From Dicyema japonicum (taxonomy: Eukaryota; Dicyemida; Rhombozoa; Dicyemidae), in contig RDEW01000010.1 of NCBI GenBank assembly GCA_011109175.1, positions 958,796-1,022,795 on the forward strand: a stretch of 64,000 bases of DNA, read 5' to 3'. How positions within the stretch are numbered: position 1 is the stretch's first letter; each line of letters opens with the position of its first letter. A program made the translations under genes and the position numbers. The notes beneath the pieces were generated by a model. It did no database searches. It was not told the origin of the DNA and saw nothing but the letters and a program-made list of their open reading frames with translations. Shown one piece after another: positions 33,701-45,680 of the stretch.

Positions 33701-34190
33701 TTCTCAACTGTTGTCCAATTAAGAAGCGAGGCACGACACCACGTTAGCTAGTTAGTTACTTAAGTAACCCCAGATTTTCAATGTGGTTCACCTTCACGTG
33801 GAAAAAATTGGATAGCAGCATCAATCTGGCAACTAAAAGAACCACAATTATTCCCCTGTTAATTTTTTCAACGACCTCTGGTAAGTCGGACTAGATGATG
33901 GCGGCTATTGAGCGGGCGCGTAGCTTTCGCTCCCAAAGATCGACACGTCGCCACTTCACAAAAAGATTTAATAATTTAAATATTTACAAGAAAATTTAAT
34001 AAAAATAAATTTAATTTTTAAAATTTTAATTTTAACGACAGAGAATAACATAAATAAAATAATATTAGCCATAAATGAGTTCTCTATTGTTGTTCCCCAC
34101 CCAAGTAAATAGCTTTCAGTTTTCTACCCATTTTGATTTCTCAGGAAAAGTTTCACAGTTTTTACTACTTATCCTTCACTTTTAAGAAAG
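33701..34190. other. No recognisable feature
   Basis: Nothing conserved. TAGTTAGTTACTTAAGTAACC near 33750 faintly resembles TAGTTAGTTTAGTAACC near 50850. Confidence 0.3.
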
Positions 34191-34194
34191 CTAC

Positions 34195-34330
34195 GCCTGT
34201 TTGGTGACACAAGGGCTGAATTTTAGACGGGATCATGCAGTCACTGTCCTTTGTGGACTTTACTTCGGCCATCAACGAAATCGACTCAATCCGACCTCAT
34301 CCTCAAAAGACCTCATTATTGATAACTTAT
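34195..34330 (+). pseudogene. Family R LINE polymerase remnant
   Basis: ACTTCGGCCATCAACGAAAT at 34260-34280 matches the 37.3-kb copy (TCTTCGGCCATCGATGAAAT), where it encodes SSAIDEIVRSI just before the catalytic YLDD. A readable DFTSAINEIDSIR frame remains, but the rest is decayed. Confidence 0.4.
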
Positions 34331-34440
34331 GTGCTTATTATGGAAAATTAAAAAAATACCACCCGAGAAAGTCTCAAAAAGTCAAACTTATATGATCATT
34401 AAACAAGGAGGTCAGATCATGGAATTGAAGAACGAAATCA

Positions 34441-34572
34441 ATAATTCGACCAACTGAACCAGAAAACACCGTCACTGCGAGAATGAAAAAATCAGGTGAT
34501 CCCGGTCTTTCACACCGCCCTTCGCATGCTAGAACTTGAAGAAAGTACCATTCGCGGAAAACTCCTCCGGAT
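34441..34572 (+). repeat. Dispersed repeat III, copy 1
   Basis: From AACTGAACCAGAAAACACCG to about 34572 this matches 47779-47910 (plus) and 61290-61425 (minus). It shares AGAATGAAAAAATCAGGTGA and the CTTGAAGAAA and AACTCCTC blocks. No coding potential is evident. Confidence 0.7.
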
Positions 34573-35840
34573 TGATTATTTTTTTATTATAGTAAAAGTA
34601 TATATTTATTCTTATGTCATGACATTTGATTTATTTTTAATTTATAAGCAATAAAGTCACGACGCACGTAAGACCCAGTGGCTTCTCCAGTTGATCTATG
34701 TGGCAATTGTGCGAAGCAACATCGTTTGTGATACTTGTCCCGTCAAAGAGAAAATGCATTTTAATGGTATGGATCACTTAATTAGACGATAAATTTTATT
34801 CTCTTTCTGGTGATTTCTGGGTTAATAAATTAAATTTTTAATCAAGCAATTAAAAATTAAAATTCAATTTATAAAAATTGACTCATCTCCTTTCGACCAA
34901 CCCTTTGTCAATAATAATGTTATTTTATAATTGTTAGCTGTAAATTTTGTCATCTTTTTCATGTGAATTATGCATCCATTTATCTCAAAATCTATTTTTA
35001 CACTTTTTAAAATTTTCTCCAAATTGGAGTCAGTCATTTCTTTTCTAACGTCCACATTGACACATGTCACCTCAACTCAACAAGTTGGTTCAATACAGAT
35101 ATAAAATCTTTATTGAAACCTTAACCCCGAGCTTGTGCTCAACCACAATACTGTATAAGTTTTTTTAAGATGTAAGTTCTCGTAGTTTCTTGGATGGATA
35201 GCCTACCTCGGACCTATTACATGTATCTAAGCACGCGAGGTTCGGAAGAGAAGAAAGTAACAAAGCATTTCGAAAGGTCACTTGCTTGTACATTTACTAT
35301 TGTTACGTCAGAACTACCTGGTCCACATGCTGAAAACGGATAGCTTCGAGCTATCTTCAGATGCAATCCAACTCGCTAGATTAAGTACTGTTTAATTTTC
35401 ACTAATAAAATAAAAATATTTCTTCAAAAAATTGAAAAGGTTAGATTTGTTTTTAAGAGTGCTAATTTGTCCACGTGATGCCAAGTGACTAATTAATTGA
35501 CGATTTGTATTCCTTTTTTCTAGTGAGATCTTCGAGTCCCCTAATTCAGAAAATTGTACTATAATTGACGGAAAGGTTTATCTCAAAGTTGCTGACAGAC
35601 TCAACAAGCTAGCATAAGCACAGAAGAAATGCGTTTTTTCCTTGGATTTATGTAGAACAAGGGAAAATATCCGGAATGTGATAAATAGAGCAAGTATTTA
35701 GAGATTGAAAAATTAAAAAATTAGAAAATAGAAGAAAGTCTATAATATTTGTGAGGAAATTGAGGAATAAAAGAATCTGCTTATTTAAACACTCTTCTTA
35801 CAAAGCAATAATAAAATATTTATTTCAAATCTCCTAAGTG
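34573..35840. other. No recognisable gene
   Basis: AT-rich. The frames present are low-complexity. The last bases lead into the 5' region of the family R element. Confidence 0.3.
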
Positions 35841-35847
35841 GTCTGTT

Positions 35848-38800
35848 GTGAGTAATTGCATCATCATGGAGCGTCGATCATACAATGGAGCAACAAACAT
35901 TACACCCAAGAGATTGGACACTACATGCGGTTTTGCCAATGCACGCAAATATGGACTTTTCTGCTCGTCTTGTCGTGACTTTTTCCACCTTGGATGCATA
36001 AAGATGTCTCAGCGGGCTGCGTGCTTGCTCTGCCTGTGGAACTGCAGTGTCTGCATGGGAACTGATTGAAAAACCCAGAGGATCATTCCAAACGAGCACG
36101 TTGAACCAAACGAGCCTCTAGACTTCAATGATATGGACAACCTCTTGCTCTTCTTGTCGGATCTAAGGAAAGCCAGAAGATCCCAATCAGGATCCCAAGA
36201 CCCGTCCGGATCCCCGCGGCTACATGCTGGCCTCTGCAATTGACGATGCTCTCACGTCCGACGACCTGAAGGCCTGGCTAAAACTCCTCAGTTTTGCTCC
36301 GATGGCTCTTGGAATTTCATTTATCGACTCAAAGGAGATCAACAGAATACAGAGGAAAGCACGACACTTGGGAACTCCCTTTCTTCAAAAATGAAGAAGA
36401 TCTAGGTTTTCTATGTGCATTCTCTCACCAAGACGGAAGTCAAGAATTCAAGACATTCTGATTCCAATCCTCCGTTTATTTGAAAAAAACTTAAAGAGAG
36501 AGTGAACCGCAAACTATTCGAAGGCGACGACGTCCGAGCGGCGTTGCGCGTCGTCGCCAGCGACGAAACTGTTATGGCTGCGACACCTGAGGTGCTAGAA
36601 CTACTCAGACATAAACATCCATGTGCTCCGGAAGATTACCGCCCATTCGTGCTTCCGGGAAATTTGTCAAGGATGACCGTCACCGAAGGCGAAGTGCGAC
36701 GCGGCATTTCGTCGTTTGCGGCGAGTAGCAGTCGAGGTATCGATGGCTTGCGGCCGGCTCACATCAAGGATCTTACGGCGGAGGGTACTGCAGAAGCTGG
36801 CTGCAACTTTGTCAAATCAATTACAAAACTGGTTATGCGTATTTTGAAAGGAGATATTTCTCCCACTCAAGGCAGCTTCTTTTCTGTGCACATCTACTGG
36901 CCTTTAAATAACCCGAAGGTGGGGTCCGCCCCATAGCGGTCGGCAACTATTTCAGAAGACTGACAGCGAAAATTGCATGCAGTATTGTCTGTCCGAGAAA
37001 ATCTGAAGAATTTCTCCCCTCCAACTGAGGATTGGTGTAAGAAACGGATGCGAGGCGGCAATGCATGCTGCGAGGTGTTTTTTGGACAGAAACGAACAAA
37101 ACCTACACATTGGGGTCAAGCTGGACATCTGCAATGTCTTCAATTCACTGAGGAGGGATCAAATTTTCGAAACTACAAGCAAACAAGCCCCGGAACTTAT
37201 TCTACTTGTCCACCTCGCTTACGGAACAATTCTTCACTGGTTTTCGGGGACAAGATTATCTGTTCGAAGACTGGAGTCCAACAAGGGACCCACTTGGTCC
37301 ACTTTTCTTCGGCCATCGATGAAATTGTCCGCTCTATAAACACACAACTTAACCTTTGGTATCTCGATGACGCCACAATTGGAGGGCCGTGGAGAAAAGT
37401 ACACGACGTTCTGTCACATGCCGTGCCGGCACTACGAAACGTCGGACTTGAGATAAACATAAAGAAATCGGAGCTAATAAATATCACATACTCGGAGAGT
37501 GATTTCATCAACGTGGTCGAGTCTTTCAACTCGGTATACCTGGAATTACTGTCGTACCCAGGGAGCGGACATACTTTCTTGGGTGCCCACTTGACGAAAA
37601 GGAACTGCGGAGCCATCTACAAACAAAAGAGGATGAACTCTCCAGAGTCACGGAGAAACTTCCTTACTCGATGGTCATACAGCGTTCTTCCTTTTGAAGA
37701 ATAGCATCGGCTTGCCCAAACTCCTATATGCTCTCCGATGTTCTCCCTGCTTCAAACATCGTGACATCCTCCTGTCACTGGATAGGACATTGAGAAAATC
37801 AGCTGAATTGCTTCTAAACATCCACTTTGATGCGCCGAGTTGGAACCAATGCAAGCTTCCTACACGCCTCGGAGGAACGGGTCTCAGGTCGGCGCTGGAG
37901 ATCGCCTATCCAGCATATGTGTCATCGCTCTCAAGTGGAAGCCTTTTGGTCCAAGAAATCCTACGTATTACAACCGGACTCTCTTGGGAAAAAGTCTTCG
38001 ACGAAGCTCGTTGCGAATGGTGTGAAACTGGTTTGGATATGCCGAACGATCCTTCGAGGCAACGTGACTGGGATGATATTTACTCCAAGAATATCTTCGA
38101 CGTGCTAAAGTCTGAGGCCAACCAGCATCGTCTTGCATGCCTCGTGTCCGCCGCCAACCATGGGAGCGGAGCGTGGCTGGATGCACTCCCGTCTTCCTCC
38201 CTGGGGACCCTATTGGACGATGACTGTATTCGGATTGGGATCGCACAACGCCTGGGAGCTGATGTTTGCGTCGAACACCAATGTCGCTGTGGAGGGATCG
38301 TCGATGCCAAAGGGCTGCACCCGCTCTCGTGCAAAAGGAGCGCGGGCAGAGCACCCCGCCATGCTGCTATGAACAACATTGTCTTGCGAGCTCTTGAAGC
38401 GGCAGGCTTCCCGGCAGTACTGGAGCCTGTGGGATTGGACCGCGGAGATGGGAAAAGACCGGATGGGTTAACTATCTTTCCGTTCACTGAGGGAAAATCG
38501 CTCGTATGGGACTGCACTGTTGTGGATTCTTTCTCGAACTCGATGATGCTCAGCTCGGCGCAGTCTGCTGGATCGGCAGCCGATCTGGCCGAGAAAATCA
38601 AGATTAAAAAATATGGCGAAATTGGAGACCGCTACCGTTTTGTACCGGTAGCAATCGAGACGTCTGGTGCGGCTGGAAATATTACAGCCTCTTTCCTAAA
38701 GGAAATCGGGGGAAAATTGGCCCACCGCAAGAAAGACGTGCGGGAAGCGGTCTGGCTGAGGCAAATAACTGGTATCGCAGTTGTCGCGGAAACGCTTACT

Positions 38801-38880
38801 CCGTGATGTCAGCAGCCGCTCTCCCCCATAGTTAATAAATAATATTCTATTGTTAATAAATTTTTTGAAATAAAAAAAAA
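35848..38880 (+). mobile_element. Family R LINE, nearly full-length coding region
   Basis: The best copy of the RLE-type element. The N-terminal frame (35848-36069) has a PHD/CCHC-like finger (FCSSCRDFFHLGC, CLLCLWNCSVC). A linker with AIDDALTSDDLKAWLKLL follows. The polymerase begins with SSRGIDGLRPAHI (36740), then PIAVGNYFRRLTAKIAC (36935), HIGVKLDICNVFNS (motif A, about 37095), VQQGT (motif B) and LWYLDDATIGG (motif C, YLDD, about 37355). An intact 370-codon frame (37694-38806) carries the CCHC knuckle (CRCG..., GLHPLSC, RH) and the nuclease DGKRPDGLTIFPF with LVWD (PD-x14-D). It ends in AT-rich sequence and poly-A at about 38880. Four or five frame breaks exist; the last one, near 38790, is a missing C in VVRGNAYSV. 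Confidence 0.9.
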
Positions 38881-39550
38881 TCTCCTAAGTACTTTAACAC
38901 ATGCACAACAAATCCGGGCTGAAGAATCCTGTTAACCATAGTAGAACTGTGCAACTTATTATCTGTTTAGTAATAGTATCAGAAATGATCGAAGTTAACT
39001 AATTTGCTAAAATCGTTGATTTCTAGAAAAATACAAAAGAGAAAACATAGAATCCAAACAAAGAAAATTATGAACTAAAAAAGTGTTGTAAATGAAGACG
39101 ACTCTGTGAATGATAGTAACAAAATCAACAATTCATTAGAAATTATGGACATTACTCCAACTCGTTGTCTTTCAAGTAACTCCACAGGAATATTTTGGAT
39201 AAAGAATTTACTACATAATCTTGTCGAATAGATAAACAAATATTTTGAAAACTGCGACGCCATCATGCTGAATTTACCGATGAAGCCGAGTCTTCTATTA
39301 TTACCACATATAAAAATAACCGACAAGCAAGACATATCTGAAAGTTTTTGAAGTTAACAATCTTTTCGTTTGTTTTTTGCTATAATTTATTATATGACCG
39401 ATCATGAAGTCTGGGTGGCCCCAGTATATTAAGACCTATATCCATCATATTGATGAGTAACGGAGGTATGATCCGTTCGACTTAGTAAAAGGCGTAGAGT
39501 TTTATCACGTAAAAGCTGATTTGTCCAACCAATCAATCTTCTACTGAGTA
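38881..39550. other. No recognisable feature
   Basis: Spacer between the family R 3' end and duplication copy B. A minus-strand frame at 39075-39335 has no family match. Confidence 0.3.
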
Positions 39551-40652
39551 GGGACTTGATGTTGCACGGACAATAATATTGATCTCGACTTCTGATGATC
39601 AAACCTGTTTCACTTGTATATTTACTTTGTCTTTATTTTTCAATTGGCTTTGAGACGTTTTTTTGTAAGAGTGATTTCTAGAGAATCATTGCAGGTCTTA
39701 CATATTGGATTGTCCATTGGAGAGAGTGGCTTAACACCAGCGCGAAGACAACCTGAGGATCATCCGGTGAATGGGAGCTCAGTGGGGGGAATAGTGGGTC
39801 CTTGTTCCGTTATGTAAGAAACGTCCACTCTCCGCCACCATCTGAGCGCTTGAAGACGCCAGCCTTTACTTATTAGTGAGGTTGAGGGTAATTAACAAAC
39901 TTGCAACTTAGAGAATCGCGTGAATGCATTACTGCCATAACTTGCAAAGTCGATAACTCCGAAATCAGTAGATGACTTTAAGAAACTGATGTCACCTGAC
40001 GTTGTTTGATTAACTCTGACGTAATTTTGATCCAAATATTAATACACTCTACTAGTATTCCAAGATCTGGTGATCGTTGATTCTTCCTAAAGTGGATCTG
40101 CTCTCTTGTCACTTAACCTCGAATTTTAATATAAAAAATCAAATTTGGTTCTCTTATAACTGAACCGATGCCCATTCCGGCTCCTCACAGTTGAAATTCT
40201 TGGTTTGACGAGTTATGTCAAAATTAGTGATGCCTTAATGCAGAATCGGATTATCTACAAGGACTTACAAACCACAAGACAGTAATCCCTAAAGAAACTA
40301 AAATTGGTGTAAAAAGCTGACAGTGACCAAGATACACGAAGACCAAAAATATTACAGTAACTTCGTTAACATTGAACAACGTTTCAGAGATTACGTGATC
40401 AATTTTGTTAATTCACTATACGAAGACAAACAGGAAAGAAAGTACTAATGAGATGATCCTGGAATTAATAAGCCATATAACTTTTCCGTGTGTTTTTCGA
40501 GTAACTCCACTGCTTCTTAGAAATGACCACGCTTTTTTTCGAGAAAGTCTATAGAATTTTCTGGTCATTAAGTAGAGAACGGCCAAGTCAACTCGTTGGT
40601 CCATCATCAATGATTCTTTTTGTCATTTCGAATGTGTCGACACCTTGGAGGC

Positions 40653-41150
40653 GAACCACGTGAAATTCTTTCTTGATAGTGGCCAGGAAAATTATAAATT
40701 CTTCACAGAAAACAAGGGATCTGGAATTTTTATTTAAATTTATATTTTCTAATAATTATTATTTAAATTTTTAAATATCAAACTTAAATCATTCTTTTTT
40801 GTGGGAGTGATGTTTGTTATGTGACAAATCAATTCCTGACTGAGTAGAGATAGTTGAACTGGAAAAGGAAGAATTTGAAGTCAGTCTCTCAGTCATTTAC
40901 TCAGGCAGTCCGCCAGAACAAACAAGTCTTAATAAGCTGCTGAAACAACAAGAAACTGTTAGCCAGAGTGAAGGATTTGTTACAGGTTTTCTACTCTTGG
41001 GTCATTCAGGCACTATAATATGACAGATGATATATTAATTAGGAGTAATTTGTATTATAATGATATAGCTTAAATGTGAGATGATTTTCCATTCACTAAT
41101 TGTATTTTTGATGGCGCATGTAATCTGGTTTATCGAAAAAAGACAAAATC
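40653..41150. mobile_element. About 498-bp segment present only in copy B
   Basis: Copy A runs straight from CACCTTGGAGGC to AATTTTTATATTAGCG. Copy B has about 498 bases between these points. The extra sequence has no long open frame and I see no clear terminal repeats or target duplication, so it is either an insertion in B or a deletion in A. Confidence 0.6.
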
Positions 41151-42497
41151 AATTTTTATATTAGCGAAAAGAATGTCATTAATCTGAATGAATATCATTG
41201 GCTTAGAATACGTTTTACACATATAGGTTTAATATAGGAAAATATTAAGTAAATGAGTAAATAGAAGATAAGGCGCCTGGCTTCTATCCAGTTGATTGTG
41301 GGTCCGAATAAGGCAAATATAGTTAATAAATTCAATTGTACTTAAATTAATCGTGACATTTTTTATAAAGCCTATTAAGATTTGACCACTACTAATAAGC
41401 CTGTTTGTTATACTCTTGCGTCTGTCTTTATTGAACTTTAAATCTTTCCATACCGAATTTTGGTGACCTGAGTTTTTTGCAGTTAACTAGCACTGTCAAT
41501 ATGGTAGCTCCAACTGATGTACTTACTGCATGTTGAAAAATAAATTGTATAGAGAATTTTTATTACCCATCAAACTCAAAAAACTAATCAAAGATAGGAG
41601 AATACAAATCGACAATAAACCAGTTTTGGGTTAATCACGGCTAAAAATCATGAATCACCGTAGTCTCTTCTTAACACATGAACTAAGACGATTTTTGTCA
41701 ATAAAGTCAAAAATTCATATGTTCTTTGTAATTGATTAAAACTTATAAAAATGTAGTTTTTAGTCAAAAATATTACATTAATCAAAAGTTATGAAGTCAA
41801 AAAAGTCAAAACTTTGGGTAATGTCAAAAAAGGTCAAAATTTAATTTTTAAGATCAATAAAGTCAAAGTTTTTATTGATTTTTTTAATTGTTTCATTTTT
41901 AGAGTTTTTAAACAAAATACTAGCGTGGGATCAATTATCATCATTTACCTTTTTGCAGCGTTCAATCAAGAATGAGATTGAAAAGATTCGTCTGTTGTTA
42001 AAAAACATCCTGATGGAAATCTTTTTTGGATTAAATTTGGGACATTTGTAGCTGCAAAAAAACAATTTTTATAGATTTATATAGATCTTCTAAGAAGCAT
42101 ATCAAATTAGCATTCTTATTATTTTTATTACTATTTTATAAATGTCAATATTATAAGACCCATTGATTTTCTAGTCCCATCTGCCGACATAGGTCGATAA
42201 TTCACTAAGATTTTGTCGAATCCGATTTTCCCTTGCATAAGTTAACAGTAAAAGCTAACGAGACTTGTTTGAGAGTATTGGACATAATCTTCCTTCTACT
42301 TACGCTTGTTGAAAAAATGTAGAACATTTATGCCACAAGCAGCTTGACAGAATTGAGCTATTTTTGAGGTTTTATTTTCATTTATTATAAATCTGAAAAA
42401 AATTTGTTTTGATTTACGAAACAGATTTCCGGGGACAGAAATATGTCAATACACTTATTGGAAGAATTTCTGATCTCAGGAAAATATTTTTAATATC

Positions 42498-42830
42498 TTG
42501 TCGTCATTGTCTTCTTCGGATAACTTTTCGGTTATCGTTCAGATAATTGACGATTTTCTAAGGGATTTTGCGATAGATTGTGAAGAAGCTCTTGAACACA
42601 TTCAGAAATTGCATTTCGGGGACGATGAGTCCTTTTGGCACGACACAGTTATTGAAAATGATCTCCTACCTTCCCCTTCCCGGGTCTTCAGAAGAAAACT
42701 ATTGATCCGTTCCACTACTACGCTCCTTACTGACTTGCTCAGCATTTCCTGTTCTTTTTCTATGCTGCTCCACCTTTTTGCAAAGGCACAGTGGCATCTC
42801 CATTATGACTCTATACAGCACATGACATAG
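42498..42830 (+). CDS. Conserved 110-codon open frame (copy B)
   Basis: Counterpart of 19323-19652: SSLSSSDNFSVIVQIIDDFL, then CEEALEHIQKLHFGDDESFW. It is open in both copies, with an in-frame one-codon difference. The start codon in the sequence is TTG (CTTGTCGTC...), so an upstream exon or a different start would be required. Function is unknown; an antisense shadow of LINE sequence is the main alternative. Confidence 0.25.
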   Translation: MSSLSSSDNFSVIVQIIDDFLRDFAIDCEEALEHIQKLHFGDDESFWHDTVIENDLLPSPSRVFRRKLLIRSTTTLLTDLLSISCSFSMLLHLFAKAQWHLHYDSIQHMT

Positions 42831-43099
42831 ATCTTCCCTTTCGCGAGCCACTATTGTATGTTGATAGATATTTTTAAGTTTTCTACTCGATCCTATGTTT
42901 GTCAGCAGCTTCCTATTGTATTCATAACTGGTCTAAGTTTTTCGATTGAGGTTTTATTGTAGGATTTCTGAATAGGATCAAAATTCCTCGTCCAAACGAA
43001 AGTGTTCTCTGATATCGCCTTTTAGAAATAAATGAGATAATCACATAGCCATCCAATGTAAATAGCATCTTAAAATGGTTTGCTCTCTGCTAGCAATGA

Positions 43100-43620
43100 G
43101 TCCCCATTTTTATCATCAAAAGTTATTGGAGGTCATTACAAACGACCATAAAGTAAACGTACAACTTCGTGAAACTGTCTGTTGTCCTTCACGCTCTCTA
43201 TGTGTTTGATCTGATCTATTGCCCTCCTCTTAGACTCCCGGTTAACGACCTTGGTTTTCCATGTACGATTAGTTTGAATCATAACATTTATGATAATTGT
43301 TTTTTACTAATATGTAGCCTGGGAGGAGCAATAGCTATATATTTCTGCTAAAGTGCAGTATTTTTTATGAAGTCTATTTGGTTTTATTTTTCAGTAACTT
43401 GACTGTAGCGCTCGTGGCCTTACCCGTAGTTCTATGCCTAGCTGAGTGCATGAAATCTGTGATCTAATTTATAATTTGTTCGCTCGTAAAAGATGGAGTA
43501 AAGTTCCTGGAAAGTTTCTTTCCCCCTGCCATGTCTTCACATAAACGTTTCCTCTACACAGATGCGAATGTACACTGGCATTCAGATCACCAGCAATGAA
43601 AATCAACGAAGAATGTTATG
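43100..43620 (-). pseudogene. LINE APE-endonuclease and linker remnant in copy B
   Basis: From 43605 downwards the minus strand reads IFIAGDLNASVHSHLCRGN, VKTWQGERNFPGTLLHLL, then a stop. The catalytic GD-N of the endonuclease is present. From about 43285 TWKTKVVNRESKRRAIDQIK and RQFHEVVRLLYGR resemble the linker between endonuclease and polymerase in LINEs, followed by DDKNGDSL, like the dG...T segment. No polymerase motif can be recognised beyond it. Confidence 0.55.
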
Positions 43621-43748
43621 TTCACAATATACCGCTGAGTGAGTGTAGAAATCGTCAATTTTTTGAATTCAAGTCAATCCACCACTGTTGGGTGCATGGG
43701 GACAATAGTTATTCACTTTGAGTAGTAGACAAAAATCATGTCGTTAAT

Positions 43749-44029
43749 GTCGAGTATCGGAATATAGCTGATGACAAATTATTCCTAAGCAACCAAGTCA
43801 TAGTGGTTTCCTCATAGGTAGAAATTAGGTGATTGCTTCAAATCCAGTAGTCAGTATACTTTCCTAAAGGTTTCTGATATCCACATGTATTTCACTAGGC
43901 CTCAGTACAAGGTTATTCTTTTCTAGACTTTGGATAGCCTAATGCGTGCTTGTGTGGGGTCGAAGGAGGAGCATCGGGCCAAGATGAGGACCCTGCTAGA
44001 GCGTGCTGGGATCACGTGATAGTTAGTTT
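43749..44029. other. No recognisable feature
   Basis: Short spacer. A frame near 43945-44010 (VGSKEEHRAKMRTLLERAG) looks exon-like but cannot be extended. Confidence 0.25.
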
Positions 44030-45545
44030 GTGTAACCGTGTTTTCTGGTGTTATTATTATTATGAGCAACATTCGTAAAATCATAATAGTTATAATTTCA
44101 CTCGTGCATCATTCAAAACAATCCCACGAACCAACTTCTTCCAACCTCCTCAATCGTAAGAAAGTTTCCTCAACTCGTCCAGGTTGTCCCCACTTTCTTA
44201 GACGTTTGTTCACGAGCTTTAGATCTCCGTCAAGTGTTTCAGGTAGTGTAATACGCCGGCGTCCACGAAAACACGGTCCCTGTCTCATGAAGTAGTCCTC
44301 CATTTGCTGGAGCACCCTATTCCATACGCAAAATATGTCCAAATAGTCTCCAGCGCATATCAGCAATTTCGAGACCCAGTGGACCCGTGCAACATTCTTG
44401 CACAGCGATTCCTTTTTTATTCTTGCTGGCCAGTTTAGTCCTAGTAGGGATCTAAGTTGTCTTCGATGGAAAGAGTCTAGTCGAAGTTGTTCAGTTTTGG
44501 CTTCATACAGTCTCAGACGAAGTGATGTGCAGGATCGTCGTTTGCCAATCCACTCTTATCTTCAACTTGGTCATCGTTACCCAAGCGAGGGCCTTCCTTC
44601 TGGCAATATCTTGACTGTCTCCAAGTAAAGAGCCAAATTTTTTTTTTCGCCATATTTCACTTGACCTGCTTTCCACAATGTCAGTTATTGCGGTGTTCAT
44701 TCCAAGGAACCACTGGTTCAGCTCAGCAGATGCTACCTCAAGGAATCGAAGTAGGGTCAATTTGTTCTGACAAAAGTCGACGTCGTCCGCAATTTTGACG
44801 ATCTTGCCATCATAGAACTTCGAAGATCTCGTAGTGCCGCCTCCAGATATATGACAAATAGCAGGGCGAGAGGGAATCTCCCCTGTGAGTACCAAAATTG
44901 CACGTAAATTCACGGGATCACGTCTTACCGACCCGCACTCTGAGCTTCGTGTTAGATAGCAACACTCTGATCATACTGACATAATCAGGGTCCATGAATT
45001 GTTCCAGCATCCTGAGAAGTAGCCTAGAGAGTCTATTCCCAGGACTGTTGAAATCTCTAGTGCAGCGCCACTTGTGGCTCTAAACTACATCCGCAGTGGA
45101 TCTTCCTGTCCTGAATCCACTATGACTAGGGGATAGATCGTTGTCCACTTGTTCTCTGATTCGGTTCAGCGTAACTAATGGCAGAAGTTTCCGTATGTGT
45201 TTAGCAGGATTATTGGACGTAGGTTTTCAACAGGCCCAGCATGCTTGTAAGGTTTTTTATTGGTATTAATAGTCCGAATCCAAGAGCGGGTTTTTTTAAA
45301 CATAGAGTTGAGTAGTTCTGCCAGTCTGTCTGTTTGTGCAGGTGGCCCGTATTTGAGAAGTTCTGAATTGATTCCATCCGGTCCAGGGGAGCGACCATTC
45401 TTACGTTTGACCATTGCATTTGAGAATTCGCCAGTTGTGATAGCTTTATCGAGTTGGGTGGCGTATCCACAAGTATCATCAGATATTTCTCCGTGGACAG
45501 TTAATATATCCTCGAAGTACGACGCAATACATTCAGCTTGATCTT
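44030..45545 (-). pseudogene. Family L LINE, degenerate copy
   Basis: The minus strand encodes KRKNGRSPGPDGINSELLKY (45414), NLRPIILLNTYGNF, then a region with IADDVDFCQNKL (the YADD motif, here IADD, about 44795) and FGSLLGDSQDIARRKALAWV. The C terminus is GRRRITLPETLDGDLKLVNK (44285). A (TAA)n-like run near 44050 (ATTATTATTATTATG, reverse sense) marks the 3' end. It has several frameshifts. Confidence 0.75.
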
Positions 45546-45680
45546 ATATTATTATTATAGCCCAATGAGAATGAACACACAGTTTTTAAAATAAAATTCA
45601 AATTCAAAATTAATTGTTTTATTAAATTTTTTAAATTTATAATTCACATTTAATCCTAGTTTGCGCGTCTTGAATTTTCT

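Larger units (their letters stand above)
39551..43748. repeat. Long duplicated segment, copy B
   Basis: Same orientation as 16868-20577 and about 22.7 kb away. It is longer because of the insertion at 40653-41150. It keeps the conserved 110-codon plus frame and the minus-strand endonuclease remnant. Homopolymer-length differences between the copies are frequent (for example six versus five T near 41475/18292). Confidence 0.9.

Noticed and set aside
37197-38601. Antisense open frames of 128-173 codons across the 37-38.6 kb element
   Set aside because: They overlap the sense frame with clear polymerase, knuckle and nuclease motifs and show Arg/Ser/Pro-rich composition typical of shadows.
16868-43748. 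The two long duplicates as LTRs of one giant element
   Set aside because: They are in direct orientation, but their ends lack TG...CA termini and the 19-kb interior holds unrelated genes and elements, including the kinase.
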